From: Pezicula radicicola
Lineage: Eukaryota > Ascomycota > Leotiomycetes > Helotiales > Dermateaceae
DNA: 64,000 nucleotides
Direction: 5' to 3'
Assembly: GCA_003008705.1 (NCBI GenBank)
Contig: PDUO01000035.1
Location: 68,101 to 132,100 of the forward strand
A program made the translations under genes and the position numbers. Below the pieces are notes generated by a model. The model saw nothing but the letters and a program-made list of their open reading frames with translations, was not told the origin of the DNA and made no database searches. The number at the start of each line of letters is the position of its first letter. The stretch's first letter is position 1. Positions 10,716-23,742 of the stretch are shown here, piece after piece.

Positions 10716-13700
10716 TTTGTTTGGAAGGGTAAACAGCGCCAGGATGGAATTAATACAAGTCTGCGCCTGTAACATTGTGTGCTCCACGAAGACTCTCCAC
10801 TTTAGAAATTCACTGCCAAATTCCCACGTAAATAATCGAGATTCCACAAATAACACATATATTGACAAAACAGGAGGCCTCGTGTCTTCTCTTCACTCGC
10901 CACCGTAATCCGACTATAGTAGATTACTAAAATCATAACGACGCTTATTTGACACCGAGCATGTCTACGCCTGCAAAGTACCAGTGTCAACGTGAAAATA
11001 GACACGGTCATCAGCCAAAGACCATCTATCTGGAACGCTGTAGTTGAATAACTCTCTCGAGTATTTACTAACCCTCTGCTCTTTTCCCTTAAATTGCCTT
11101 GCTACAACAGCTCGCCCCATAATTTTGAAATGCTATCATTTTTGGTGGTTGAACACTTAGTACTGAGGTGATGCTGTTCCCTTTGGGAAGGAAAGGGGGG
11201 ACTAGCGGTAAACGAAGCGAAACCAAGAGCCTTAACCGAAGTCTTCTCCTCAGGAGAAAGTGGAGAAAGTGAGCAGTGAAAAATCATCAGTTCCCCCCCC
11301 GGTTGAATAAATTGAGTGATATGAGAATCTTTTTGATTGAAGCTTTTCAACGGTAGCCGTCCGTTGGCAGACAGACGACATGAAGCAGACCAGATGACAT
11401 TTTCAGACCTGGTCAAATTTGATTCGAAAGGAAGAAAATGAATTCGTCTGAAAAACTTCAGCCAAACAGGACCTGGGATTTTGCTGGATTATCTAGTATT
11501 TTGAGATGTGCGATATGCAACAAAACCTTTCAAGGGTTTGATTTTCCACGTGATATTATCAAAAGGAATATTATATTCAGGGATTTGGACATCGACTATA
11601 AATAGAGAGTACTTTAACTTAGAAATGAGTAAATATAGGTGTAATGGACATCAGTGCCTAGATGGGAGTAATAATAATAGAGTCTGCTTATCCAACAGAA
11701 AATACCCGCCTTCAAACTGTTTGAAGTCACATGTCAACTATTAAATCAATGCGAGCACAACTACTTCCTGAGTTAAAGTAAGCCTGTTGTACCTATCTAT
11801 AAACTAATGGACTCTATCAGGTCCTGAATCCTCAAGAATTCAATTTCGGAATTCCTTCACTTTCGGTAGCGTTGGATTGTTGGATCTCTGATACAGTCGT
11901 ATCCCGCAGCTTCCGAGTCTGCCTTCCGTGCCGCTTAAAGAAATTGGATGGATGACAACAATTAATTCCTTTCTCTGTGTTGCTGTAAGGGGTTGTTATC
12001 TCGAAGACTAGAAAGGATGGGAATTGTTCTGACTTGAAACGAGGGGGAAATGGGTGGTTGTTGGATTTTGGATGACAGCAGGCTTGTGGCTGGTACCTCG
12101 TAAGTTGTCGCTGGCGGCGATGTGATCAGATGGTTTGACAGTAAGATGTCTTACGGCATAATGATGAGATGGCTTTGCAGGACCTCGAGAATAATGAGAA
12201 TGAGTCTTGTGAGGTGGTATCATTGTTTTCTATAGTCAGTAGGTAGGTAGGTAGTGGTGGGGGGTACTGCAGATGTTGTGAAGATCTCTCGGTCCAGACT
12301 TGGAGGGGTAGGTAAAGAAAGTCGAGTCCACCCCTGAGTTGTGCAGCATTTTTCTGTACAAAGACGCAACTTACTCATGCTAGCTACTTTATATGCAAGC
12401 ACCACAATTGCGAGGGGGGGAAGCCACCGAATGAAGTGGAGCTCTTTGAACGCAGTTCAGAGTTTCTCCCAGGCAGCCAACAACTTATCTTGTCATCCCT
12501 ACAGGGCATATAATAAACCTTTTAGAAGGGTGATAGGGTGTTTGTCGAGAGATTTCAGGGGAACACAGGCCTTAAAAAGCGCCAACTCTTCCTGTGATTG
12601 AGCCATTGTTTCAGGGCACCGCGTCAAAAAAGGCTAAAGCCAGAATCTGAGCACAGAGACGCCAATCGGCACAAAAGCGCCTTCGGGGATATACTTTTAT
12701 ATCCTCAGCATCGTGATTTGCTCGGTTGAGAGAACCAAACGCCCGACCCGAAAAAAAAGCATTCATTATGGTGAAAGGGTAAAGTTGCTCCTGGATGCCC
12801 ATGCAAGGTACCAACACCTTATTCCGACGAACTCTGCGACTAGCAACTGCCAACGCCTTGCCACTGCCACTGACGATGCCAGCAGTCCGAGACCTGGGCT
12901 GTCGTGAAGCCTAAGGAGGAGCACAAACGCCCTCGCGATAATTTGTTGCTGATCTTGGATCTGGTCCAGACTTCTTTCACTGCTTTTTTAGCTCGCCAGC
13001 TGCAGGTCCAAGTACCCCCGTCATAAGCGTCATAAGAGGCTTTCTTGTTTCTTTCATGGACCTTGCAGCTACCACCCATCGCCCTGGAAGCTGCATCTGA
13101 GTGTTTCGACTTACGTCGCTTGCCCGTTAATCATCTCAACTTCCCGTCTTTCTCCATCGGACGAAATGAGGATGCGGATGCCCCCTATTGGCTAACACGA
13201 CTTCAAGCTTGTTTTTAACCTCAGACGAACATGTTGATGCCCCTGTTCGGTCCTGATGTGGCCATTTAAGTGGATCGGCCTATGCTGGTTGGAGATCTTT
13301 GATAGGGCTTATCGCTGTCATCCACACCCCCTTCGGGAGTAAAATACCTAGCAGACAGGCAGGAGGAATATAGCACATCCCAGCGTCTCGCCATGTCTTT
13401 TTTCTTCCTCCGGGAAAGTCATCCTGAATCTCACTACACTGCTACCCAGTGCCTCCCCTGCATGGTGCATTGAAATTCTGATTATATTCCGATTTTATTC
13501 TGATTATTATTGTGCGTTTTTGCTGCTATTGTTGTGTTTTGGCGCCTTGGGCAGGCAGAAACTAGGAACTTAGAATTCCAAGACTTCATTACTGCGCCTG
13601 CGGGATGAACATACGAAGTCGCTCTCGGTACTGTACAACCCCCCCAACACGGGTGAATTTTGAAGTTTATATCTTCTGTCCTCCCACCACTCTTCTTTCT

Positions 13701-13939
13701 TTTCTCCCCCCCCCTTCCTACCACCACCGTCGTTTGGTACTACACATTCCTTTGTTTGCTGTTTTCCATCTTTCAATCTGTTGATACAGATCTTCCATTC
13801 CTTTTTTGAGTCAGGGCACTCGAATATTCACACTCCTTCAACTTCAGCTTCAGCTTTTCCGGAATCAGCTCACCTACCAGTACTTTCGACAGTATTCGAT
13901 TCCTTGTCTTCCAAAAGCATACACCCAGACCAAATCATC
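10716..13939. other. 3.2-kb intergenic region, no gene recognised
   Basis: Open frames on both strands are short and of shadow-like composition. The last part, roughly 13,480-13,939, is pyrimidine-rich with CT tracts and probably contains the promoter and 5' leader of the DUF1996 gene. I see no RNA gene or transposon here. Confidence 0.5.
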
Positions 13940-16017
13940 ATGTTATCAAGTGCAACTCTCTTGGCCGTCTTGGCCTCGCTCGTGGCCGCCAAGGATGGAC
14001 GTACCTTTGCTGTCAACCATTTCTATGGGAATGGTCCTCTCACCATAGGCCGTATGGATCCTATCGTTAACCCTGGCACAGCCTCAGGACATGTCCACGC
14101 AATCCAGGGCGGAAGCAACTTTGCTCTTACAATGAGTGATGATACGTTGTTGGACTCCAACTGCACATCTTCTCTAGTGAAGAATGACAAGAGTAACTAC
14201 TGGTCTCCTTCTTTGTACTTCCAGGACCCAACCACGAAGGAACTCACCGCTGTGGATATGTTCTACATGAACATATACTATTTGTAAGTCCTCGGATGTA
14301 TTTTTTTTTTGTCGATCTCGCTAACGTTTGTACAGCTTCGAAGCTACGGACGACGAGATCGTGGCTTTCGAGCCTGGACACCGAATGGTCATTGGAAACA
14401 CAGCGCTGCGTACTCCACCAGCCACTGGAGCCGGCTTGATTCTCGACCTCGCAGGCGGAACCCCTCAACCAGTACAATGGACTTGCCCCCGTTCAAACAC
14501 AAATTCTCCCTTATACCCAACCGATTCTACTGGTGTTGACGGTGTTGGTATTCAGGATCCTGGAAACGCAGGTGCTGGCTCAGGCTTCCCTGACCAGAAC
14601 TGCGATGGCTATGCTTCTCCACTCCGTGCCGACATTCACTTCCCATCCTGCTACAACCCAGCTGCTGGCCTTGACAACTACAAGGAGAACATGCAATTCC
14701 CAAGCAGCAAAGGCACTGCTTCTGGCAAGGCAAACTGCCCCGAGGGATGGATCCATACTCCTCATCTCTTTTATGAAGTCTACTGGAATACTCCTAAGTT
14801 CGCCAGCCAGTGGACACCTGGTCAAGGAACACAGCCTTTCGTTCTTTCTAACGGAGACCCAACTGGCTACTCCCTCCACGCTGATTTTGTAAGTCATCTT
14901 GAAACCCACTTAATCTATTTTCCTGTATGCTGATAGCTTATAGCTCTCTGGCTGGGACACTAAGACTCTTCAACAAATTATTGATAACTGTGATGCTGGA
15001 GACAGTGGAATGGATCAGTGCCCTGGCCTCATCGGTGGCCTCAACGATCCATCAGACAGCTGCAATATCAATAACCTTGTTCCAGAGACCATTTCCGGCC
15101 CCATGAAAGCTCTTCCAGGAAACAACCTCGTCACAGGATGGGGAACCAATGTCGCAGCCGCGCCTGCTCCAGGCGCTTCGTCCATCACTGCTTCTGCTCC
15201 CTCCGCCACTTCAAGTACTGCTACAATTGCGGTTTCCGTATCTTCCAAGGGATCCAAGGAAGTAGCCACCTCAACTCAGTCTCCATCAACCACCGAGACC
15301 ACTCAAGAAGCCACAACTCCAGCCAGTGAGGCTTCGTCCACCCAAGGTTCGTCACCCGATACTACCACAACTACAACAAGTTTTCACACTTCTACCACAA
15401 CAGCTCTCACTACAATCAAGGTTGTTCCCACTCCAGGGACATCGGCCTCCGCTGGTGGAAGCGATGAACCCACCACTACCTCGGCGGCATCTGCTGGTGG
15501 AAACGAAGAGTCTACTACCACCTCGGCCGCATCTCCAACCGCAACAGGCGATGACGATACCTGTGAGCCAGACTCAGCATCAACCACCTCCCCCGTAGAT
15601 GGCTGGACATACACTGGCTGTTATTCTGACAACCTGTCTTCCCGCGTCCTAAGCGGCATTAAATTCGCCAACGTCGGCCAACACCAGGTCACCAACACAA
15701 AATGCATAGACTACTGCGAGGCTGCAAGTTACAGCATTGCCGGAACCGAGTACGGTGGACAATGCTTCTGCGGGGACGAGATGATTGGAAGTACCAAGCA
15801 AGATGACAGCCTTTGCGATATGCCTTGCGAGGGAGACGACAGCCAAACTTGTGGTGGTAGCAAGAGCTTGACTGTCTACTCTTCTACCAATTCCACAACT
15901 GCTGCCGCCAAGCGGGATGCACCTCCCGAGATGGTTAAGGAACAGCGACGTAGACATTTGCACAAGCACTTGCGAAGATCGCATGCCATTGTTGCTGCCA
16001 GGGGTGCTGATTGCTAA
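13940..16017 (+). CDS. Secreted DUF1996 protein with C-terminal WSC domain
   Basis: Three exons, 13940-14283, 14336-14888 and 14944-16017, give 656 aa. The start at 13940 opens a typical signal peptide (about 17 residues, ending near LVAAKDG). Residues about 20-310 match the fungal DUF1996 module: an early GRMDPIVNPG-x-SGHVH motif, paired cysteines, and a late block including CPEGW and HADF. Next comes a Ser/Thr/Pro-rich linker of about 130 residues, likely heavily O-glycosylated. The C terminus has a WSC-type cysteine domain (about 515-610): GCYSDN, CIDYCEA, GGQCFCGDE, CDMPCEGD, TCGG. WSC domains bind or sense wall carbohydrates, so a cell-wall-associated role is inferred. No transmembrane segment or clear GPI signal follows; the tail is Arg/His-rich. 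Confidence 0.9.
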
Positions 16018-18464
16018 ACCAGCACGTTCACCCCGTTCCACGCCTCACATCGCTAAATTTAAAGAGAATTAAAAACCTAAACCACAATATTCCTTTCTTG
16101 CTCGCTACCCACCTTCGGGTTGCGCCTTTACTTCACTTCTTATCAGCAACCCTGACCTTTGTCAGTGGTTAGCGAACCTGTTTTTATGGATGGATGCTTC
16201 AATTGATCCTATTTTTTCCTTGGGAACCTAAAATTTCATGTACAAATGGAAGAATCCGGATGGAATTGGGGGTTGGAATTGGATTTTGGATTTTGGGTTG
16301 GCTTCAAAACTTTCTTGTGTATGAGATGATACATTTTAGAGGATTTGGAGTGAATCGGTTGGTGAAAACTGGTAGACAAACACTCTTTTTTTTATGTCAC
16401 TTACGGAGTACTGACTTGGTATTGATTGTGAGTTTTACGTGACATGTCTATTCGTGAGGTATAACCTACTTGACTTGAAGAGAGAACATTTTCTAGTCCG
16501 GTATATAATACTATACTATCGACTTAAGTTATTCGAATATGCTAGACACCCACTTAGGTACCTATTTAACTTGGATCAATGAATTAATTATTACTTATAC
16601 CTGTTATTGATCGGAATAGTTATTCTGGAGTAGCAACATATAAGTGGCAAAGGTGTTGCATTCTACGTTTTATAAGGAACTAGTATATAGAAATTTACAA
16701 CTTTATATAGACATTACATAGCTATAATCTAATTAGCATTTGCTTAGCTACTGTAGCTACAGAAATGCTGTATTAATCCTGTCGCGTAATATTGTAGAAC
16801 TTTTAAGATTATAAAATGTAGATTGGGTAGTCTACTGTGCAGCAACGCTAATTAAAGGAGTCAAACCCACAAGAATTGAATTACTTCTACGTGTAATACT
16901 GAAATATTTTTCAAAATAGCTATAGTTACCTAGATAAAGCGGTTACCTATGTCTAGTACTATACTGTACAAGAGGAAGATAGTCTATTTGCAAGATGCTA
17001 GAATAATTAAAGAGAATCTATTAACTTAACAGTCTTTTTAAACGTTTATAAACACAAAATAACCTCAACACAACATTCTTAAATCCCGATTTTGACGTTT
17101 TTCAATCCTGTCCTCGAGTCCTGTTGGTGTTCCTATTTGCCCCTGTGGCTTAACCACACTAGGCTATCACAACTTAAGCGAGCCTCCTAAGAACCATAAA
17201 CCATCGAATCGACTTCCCCAACAACCTCATTCCCTCTTTCCAACCTTCCCGCCACCTTCATTTCATATAGAAGGAACAAAAAAAGTAAGGAAAGCACGGA
17301 AGATCAAAACACACAACCATGGGTATTAAAAAGCAAAATATGAAATTCTGCTACAACAAGGCCGAGATCGGTAGCTCAACAGGAGTCTCGTGCTCCGGGC
17401 ACGAAAAGTACTCATACCAAAAAGAAGCCGACGGACCGGATTTGCAGTACTACCGGTGCTATCACCGTATCCATTTTTTTTTGCAGTTTATTTCTCAGTG
17501 TATGCGCACAAGAAACTTGGATTATTGCTTTTCGTTCACATGAGAGAACCGAGACATTGGTGAGAGGTGAACTTATCGAGCAACAGCTCTAACTGACCGT
17601 TACACCAATGCACCTTCATTATTTGCTGGAAGAGTTCTTAACTCAGTCCATCACATAAATCTTACACAGCATGATGACGGCGCACACCTTACCACGCTAC
17701 CTAGCCACAAGCACCTCAGACGACGCCAAACCAGCTGACATGATCTTGACAACTAAAGTAAAAAGGATGACTAGGTAGCTATTTCTACTGAACTGTTCTA
17801 AGCTGATATATTTTTGTAAATTTTGGATTGCTAAGCACTGTAAACAAGAGCAGTGGTGCGGTACAATCAAGAGCCCTTAGGGATATATTTCGACATTAGA
17901 ACTTAGACGAGAAATCTCCAAGCCAAAGCTCTAAGATGCATGGTTTTCAAACTCTCTTCTTTATTAAGTAAAGAAGTTGAAGTAAGCGAGCAACCAAGTA
18001 AGGTACTAAAGGGTGTGATTGATAGGAGGCGAAGATCTCAACACCTTGATGCTTGACCTGACTTTACTGCTGAGAATCATTGCATGTACTTTACTCGGGA
18101 ATGTAAAAAGAAGACACATTGTTAAAGAGATATTTGTAGAAAGTCAATATTTGAATGCAACAACATAAGCTGAGAACAGAATGCCCCCCACTTTCTTTGG
18201 TTCATCCTCATTTTCCGGAGAAAAGAACGATTGAAGCAAGTTGCTACTATTTCAATGCACGTGGGAAAAGATGTTAATTTCTAAAGCTTATTGTTTCAAG
18301 TGTATAAGATCTTTCACTAGAAATCTACAGCCTCAAAAAGAGACCGAGAATGGTTGAAACAACAGAGAGTTCTTTAGTCACAGGAAGGACATCATTGTGT
18401 AAGACTCGCATCTATGTCTATGTTACGCATGCTCTTATTTCGTACCGCAGGACCTAAATCATTC
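16018..18464. other. TA-rich gene desert, possibly RIP-degraded
   Basis: About 2.4 kb without a convincing gene. Roughly 16,440-17,060 is strongly A/T-rich, TpA-dense and stop-rich in all frames, as in RIP-mutated repeat remnants. A 74-codon ORF at 17319-17543 has a reasonable start context and four cysteines, but no recognised family and no clear splice structure. Confidence 0.5.
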
Positions 18465-19830
18465 CTAGCTGTACCACTACAACGAGTTAGTACAATAATT
18501 TTCTCAAAGAGCAGGAGTAAGAGCCTTGAGACATGCTCTCGGAGTCGTGAGAAAGCATTTCAAGGGCACGAGGACAAAGAAATATGTTGCTTACCACAGC
18601 GTTAGCGCAGCACCCCCCGTCATCTAAATCTAGATGGGCAACTACGCTTGCTCCAGTTCCGTTGGTACTCATCTCCCAAACCTCGACAAAACCAGTCGCA
18701 CTGTCCGTCAACGCAACATACTTGTCACTGAATTCACTTGGAGCAACCGAGTTTGCGGTACCTCCGCTACTAGTCGTGGCGTTAAGGAATAGCTGAGCAG
18801 TAATAGCACCATCGCTGGCAAGCGAAAAGGCAGAAATGTAGCCAGTGCTGTTGGTGGAGCGAGCACGGGATGTGGCCCACAAATAGTTCTTGCTATATGA
18901 AATCGCAACTTCATCGGACCAGTAGTCTGAATCAGAGTAACCTGTAATGTGTTAGGACTCTTGTGGTCAACCCCCGATAAACAAGTGCAGACTTACCAGA
19001 TGGGATCAGGGAATAAGAAACATTCTGGAAAGTCGGAATGCCGGTGGTAGTATCCACTGAATACTGTGCAAGCTCGTTGGTTCCTTCAAGAATAACATAC
19101 AAATACTCGCCTGATGGATATACAGCCACATGCCGAGGATCCGAACCGGTCGCTGGGCCGGTAATGTTGGTCACAAGTGTGACTTCTCCTGTGGTGTTGT
19201 CCACACTGTGCGTCCAAAGTGTATTTGCAGAATCATCTGCAGAGTACAAAAAGGAGGCCGTGGGATTAAAAGCCATTCCGTGGACGCCGGAGGTGGAAGC
19301 ATAGGTGTAGTTCTGGATGACAGCAGACAATCCCCCATTCTCATCGACTGACATAACGCTGCCACAATCTGCAGAACCTGTTGCTCCAGATCCGAAAACA
19401 GACGAATAAACAGCATACGGCGACTCAGGGGACGCCATAACAAAGATGGCCTTTGAACTGCTGCAGTTGCCACCCATTGCAAGGGTCGTCTGGGAGACAA
19501 TATCCGTAGCATTATTCAGAGCATAGCTGACAATCGCTGGAGAGGTTGTGAAGGAAGTTCCATAGAGATACTTCTTGTCATGCTATAGCGCTGTCAACGC
19601 CTGATCTTTTCATTGGGGAAAAAGTGAAGGAAGCTTACACTCAAGGCAATCCAAGATGAAGCTGCGGTCGTGGACAGGTTCCCAATGAGCTCCAAGGTTA
19701 ACGCTGCATCGTCAAACTGGACAGTATAAAGGTTCTCAGTGCCGAAAGTACCAACTATCAGTTGATGCAAGTCACCTCTAACCGCCTTTGCAAGGCCGAG
19801 AAGAAACAACGAAAGAATGGAGGAACGCAT
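18465..19830 (-). CDS. Secreted lactonase-type beta-propeller (carboxy-cis,cis-muconate cyclase-like)
   Basis: Four minus-strand exons, 19830-19639, 19582-18997, 18941-18595 and 18476-18465, give 378 aa. The last exon encodes only WYS plus stop; it restores the family-like end after LDLDDGGCCANAV. An N-terminal signal peptide of about 19 residues is present. The body has repeating beta-propeller signatures, such as GVHGMAFNPTASFLYSADD, DPRHVAVYPSGEYLYV and the Asn/Ser-rich turns typical of 7-bladed lactonases (6-phosphogluconolactonase/muconate cyclase superfamily). Several N-glycosylation sites fit secretion. The family includes 3-carboxymuconate cyclase of aromatic catabolism, but the signal peptide suggests an extracellular role here. 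The exact substrate is not determinable. Confidence 0.85.
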
Positions 19831-21154
19831 GATGGTGAACAGAAAAGAATGTGTGAAGAATCAAGCTTAATGGGCGATTCACATTTCCATAGAGCCAATG
19901 CAGGGTGGTATATATCATGTTTCTGTCCTGGTTTGCTGGCAGTGTACGGTACTTTCATTAACAATGGACTTGGCGATCGAAATTCCCCGTACGCGCGGTT
20001 CTGGAATACGTGATTGGCCATATGTTCCCTTGAAACACTTATACAGGGAAGGAAGTGACAGCTCCTCTGGGGCAAATGACATACTGACTCGGATTGACGA
20101 AAGCTTGATCTGCTTTTACTTAAAAGCTTGGTGGATGGGTGTGGGGAAAGAGAGACGCGTAAGTCTAGGGGCAAAGGCTCTGGCGCAGAGCCACTCTAGA
20201 TCCTTGACCCAAAGAAGCAAGACCAGTAATATGGCATGAATTACAAACATGTCCACTTGGATACCCAGTAGTCTCGACAATAATGAGAACAAAGCTCAGA
20301 ATGCCCACATGCCGAAGACGACGTGAAGTCGTGTCGACTCGCTTGGCCGTCCGAGTTGCTGCAGAGAAAAGAGATTGTAGAGATGGCGTATTCATCGTAA
20401 GCGGGCATCTCAGGAGTCAGATGCTGGATTGTAAGTTACTTGTACATACAGATAAACAAGCTGAGCACAGAAAGGCCAATACGAAGTACTATGATAAATC
20501 CGACAAGGAAAGTATGCTGCATCATAATAAGAGAAACGACGTCCTCTGTTAAAAAGAGCTTCTACTTATCATACATACCTAGCTCAAATTACACAAAGCA
20601 CGGAAGCAAGGTGACGACGATTAAGAGAAGCACTCGCTTCAAACCACTCAAACTTGCTCCGTTTGAGGATCCCTTCATAGATGTGATGTAGTGGAGTCGG
20701 TTTGAGAAAGCAAGTCACAGTGCACTAGTATACCAAGTGAGCTGTCGTACAGCGATTGTGAAAGACATGTTTTGTTTAGTTTCCTTGGCCCGTTTGTGAT
20801 CTCTCGAGGTACGTATTCTCTTTCTGGTGTTCTATTATAGGGTCAAGGCATTTACTGGATGGACTCTTCCAGAGGAAGATGCTAAGTTAAGGTAAGAGAG
20901 AGGTCGTCGCGAAACTTGAAGTTTGCATAGGTGTTGTGAAAGGCTTTTTTGTTGTGCTTGAGTTCTGGTGTCTACCTAAGGTACTGTAGTGCTGCCTTTA
21001 TGATACTTTATCTCTCGCCCTCGCCGCACTCGGCGTCTTCCCCCGCCTTAGTCAGCGAATATTTACTTGTGGTGTTTGACCCCACCACCATTATCAGAGA
21101 AGGAGCTTCCCAAATCGCATCAAATAAGGAGTAGACTAATTGATCATCTTGAAA
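19831..21154. other. Divergent intergenic region, no gene recognised
   Basis: About 1.3 kb between the lactonase-like gene and porphobilinogen deaminase, transcribed away from each other. Short ORFs on both strands show no family-like sequence. It presumably holds both promoters; a pyrimidine-rich stretch before 21,060 fits the 5' leader of the downstream gene. Confidence 0.5.
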
Positions 21155-22252
21155 ATGGCCACCCACGAGCAAGTTCCATCTACCTCCTCCCAACCACCTC
21201 TGGACAATACTACTGCCATCACCGAAAAGTCTGGCGGCAGCAATACTACGACCAGCAAGACAACCATCCACATCGGTACGCGCAAGTCACTATTGGCCCT
21301 CAAGCAAACCGATATTGTACACAAAGCCCTCCAAAAGGCCTTCCCCGAATATGAGTACGAGATCCATGCTATGTCCACCATGGGCGACAAGAACCAAGTC
21401 ACTGCACTTCACGACTTCGGCGCAAAGAGTCTCTGGACACACGAGTTAGAAGCCGGTTTATTAGAGAAGCGACTAGACATTATCGTGCACAGTTTGAAGG
21501 ACATGCCTACGCAGTTACCAACTGGATGTGCGATTGGATGCATCATGTCGAGAGAGGATCCCCGAGATGCCGTGGCCATGAAGGCTGGATTATCTTACAA
21601 GACTCTCGCCGAGCTACCAAAGGGAGCCATCGTTGGCACGAGCAGTGTTAGGAGAAGTGCACAATTGAAGAAGGCATATCCTAACTTGGAGTTCCGAAAC
21701 GTGCGTGGAAACTTAGGCACTAGATTTGGGAAGCTTGATTCGGACGACGGAGAGGATTACTCATGCCTCATATTGGCCGCCGCTGGTATTGTGAGACTGG
21801 ATATGGGAGACCGGATTACACAGATTTTAGACTCTAAAACTCCCGGTGGAGGGATTTTACATGCTGTTGGTCAAGGTGCGCTTGGTATTGAAATCCGAGA
21901 AGGAGACGAGAAGATTGTGGAAATTTTGAAGCCTTTGATCGATGAGGATGCTTGGCTTGCATGCACAGCAGAGAGAAGCTTGATGCGATCATTGGAAGGA
22001 GGCTGCAGTGTACCGATTGGAGTTGAGACGGAATGGCTTGAGAAGGGGAAGCTATTGATGAAGGCAATAGTGGTCAGTCTTGATGGATCAGAAAGTGTAG
22101 AGACTCAGAGATTAGATGAAGTCCTCAGCATAAAGGATGCAGACGAGTTTGGCCGGGACCTTGCCCAGGATCTGGTTGAAAAGGGAGCTGCTAAGATTTT
22201 GGAGGCTATTAACCTCAATCGTCCGATTATCGAGGCTGCAGGTGGAGCATAA
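21155..22252 (+). CDS. HEM3: Porphobilinogen deaminase (hydroxymethylbilane synthase)
   Basis: Haem biosynthesis enzyme that joins four porphobilinogen units into hydroxymethylbilane in the cytosol. Single exon, 365 aa, usual length. The ATG at 21155 lies in a good context (gaaaATGGC). Diagnostic parts are seen in order: HIGTRKSLLALKQ at the N terminus, HSLKDMPTQLP, GTSSVRRSAQLK, VRGNLGTR, the GGGILHAVGQGALGIE segment, and LEGGCSVPIGV with the cysteine that carries the dipyrromethane cofactor. All key residues that I can check are present, so it should be active. Its 3' end is about 200 bp from the convergent glycine cleavage H-protein gene. Confidence 0.97.
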   Translation: MATHEQVPSTSSQPPLDNTTAITEKSGGSNTTTSKTTIHIGTRKSLLALKQTDIVHKALQKAFPEYEYEIHAMSTMGDKNQVTALHDFGAKSLWTHELEAGLLEKRLDIIVHSLKDMPTQLPTGCAIGCIMSREDPRDAVAMKAGLSYKTLAELPKGAIVGTSSVRRSAQLKKAYPNLEFRNVRGNLGTRFGKLDSDDGEDYSCLILAAAGIVRLDMGDRITQILDSKTPGGGILHAVGQGALGIEIREGDEKIVEILKPLIDEDAWLACTAERSLMRSLEGGCSVPIGVETEWLEKGKLLMKAIVVSLDGSESVETQRLDEVLSIKDADEFGRDLAQDLVEKGAAKILEAINLNRPIIEAAGGA

Positions 22253-22449
22253 GGTTTCTTTATAGTCTCTAGAACAAGAGAGAGAAAAAAAAGGCAAAAA
22301 AACAAAGAATGGCGGCGTGTTAGGTATCGCTAGGGGAAAGGTTGAATCCGTCTTCGCTATCCCATGATTCCCAAATACATTTGCTCCACCGGCCTAGGAC
22401 TCCAGTTGAATGGTTGAACCCCGAAATTGTTACCACTGCTTCTACCAAC

Positions 22450-23018
22450 CTATTCCTCTGTAAACTCCTTGTACTCTTCCGCACTCATCAAACCCTCCAG
22501 ATCCTTGACTCCAACCTCACCAACCTCAACCTTGGCAACCCATCCACCAGCAGCAGAATCGTCCTCAGGTCCCTTGTTGATAGTTCCTGGCTTCTCCTCA
22601 AGTAGATCGTTGACTGCGGTGATTGTACAACTTATAGGGGAGTTGATATCCGAAGCAGACTTCACGGATTCGACGGCGCCGATCGAGTCACCAGCTGCAA
22701 CTTCCATTGGTGTTGTTGGGAGCTCGACATAGACAACGTCGCCAAGAGCATGGGCAGCGTAATCAGAGATTCCAATGGTACCAGTCTTCTTGTCTGCTGA
22801 GAGCTCAATCCATTCATGATCCTTTGTGTATCTCTTTTCCAGTGCTGTGCGACGTTAACAAGAGGTCAAACGAGGTGAGGTAAAGTGAGCTCACCAGCTC
22901 TGGATACAGAGAAGGCCCTGAAAGTGGGAGAGGTAGCGCGCCATGAAGTAGCACTTCGACAAGATCTTGCAGTGAGTCTGGAGGCCACTGGCCGTAAGGA
23001 GCGGGCAATTGACGCCAT
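22450..23018 (-). CDS. GCV3: Glycine cleavage system H protein, mitochondrial
   Basis: Lipoyl carrier of the mitochondrial glycine decarboxylase complex, shuttling the aminomethyl group between P, T and L proteins. Two exons (23018-22895 and 22844-22450; 50 nt intron) give 172 aa. The first 45 residues are Arg/Ser/Ala-rich with no acidic residue, a clear mitochondrial presequence. The mature part starts near KRYTKDHEW and contains the lipoylation site ESVKSASD (Lys modified) and the DLEGLMSAEEYKEF end. The length is normal for the family. Confidence 0.96.
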
Positions 23019-23742
23019 TATGTTGTGATGTTGGGCGGATCTATTGAATTCTGCTTGCGATAGATAATGCAATTTACGAGCTGCACCGCTGCGATGAATA
23101 GTTCGTTGTTGCGCCACTGACGAGGCGTCGCTAAAGACCAATCAAACGCGGAGACAGGGGCAGGATGCCCAATGTATGTGGACGTGGAGACAAGACGAGT
23201 TGATAGCAACAGCTGATATTGACAACAAACACCGCCCAATATCAAAGAAACAGATCAACTTTTCATGCATCATCCCTCTTGACTTTCCCTTTTCGCCCTG
23301 GATCAAATTTTAGAAAGTCCCGTCCTCCATCCTGCTCTTGATTCATGTCCAATACACCGCCTACGCGTAGTTTAAGCGCCGGTTTTTGAGCACGCGAAGA
23401 GCTGACGTCCAGGGGGCCCGTTCTCCAAGATCTCCGAATAACCTCAAGGTCCCCGGTAACTCTTCAGGAACAACCTCCACAAGGCTGATTCACCTCTTCA
23501 AGACAGTGCATACTCCTTTGCACGTCTTCCCTAGCCTCGCTGATGAGAGTGCCAACCCTCAAGTGTTGATTACGCTATTCAGCTCTACTACTGTGACGGT
23601 GTCTTATCCTTGAAGGTAACATCGCACAGTACATACCCCTCAAAACCTTGTTCTCCCAAAACAAGGAAACGCAACCGGCAATCTGGATTCTTCAACGTTA
23701 TCAGCGGACTCCCCAGTCCAGTTCCACGACGCAGTAGCAACA
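23019..23742. other. Divergent promoter region of GCV3 and SPG1 genes
   Basis: About 720 bp between two divergently transcribed housekeeping genes. It presumably contains both promoters and 5' leaders. ORFs inside are short and unrecognisable. Confidence 0.5.

Noticed and set aside
12008..12853. Several 60-85 codon ORFs in the 12-kb intergenic region
   Set aside because: Both strands give similar ORFs of low complexity, without splice structure, domain or signal peptide.
17319..17543. Small Cys-containing ORF in the TA-rich desert
   Set aside because: Reasonable start context, but no signal peptide, no family and an unlikely tail; not enough to call a gene.
20165..20395. Minus-strand ORF with Arg-rich start resembling a mitochondrial presequence
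   Set aside because: Only 76 codons, no downstream exons that fit, and no recognisable mature protein.
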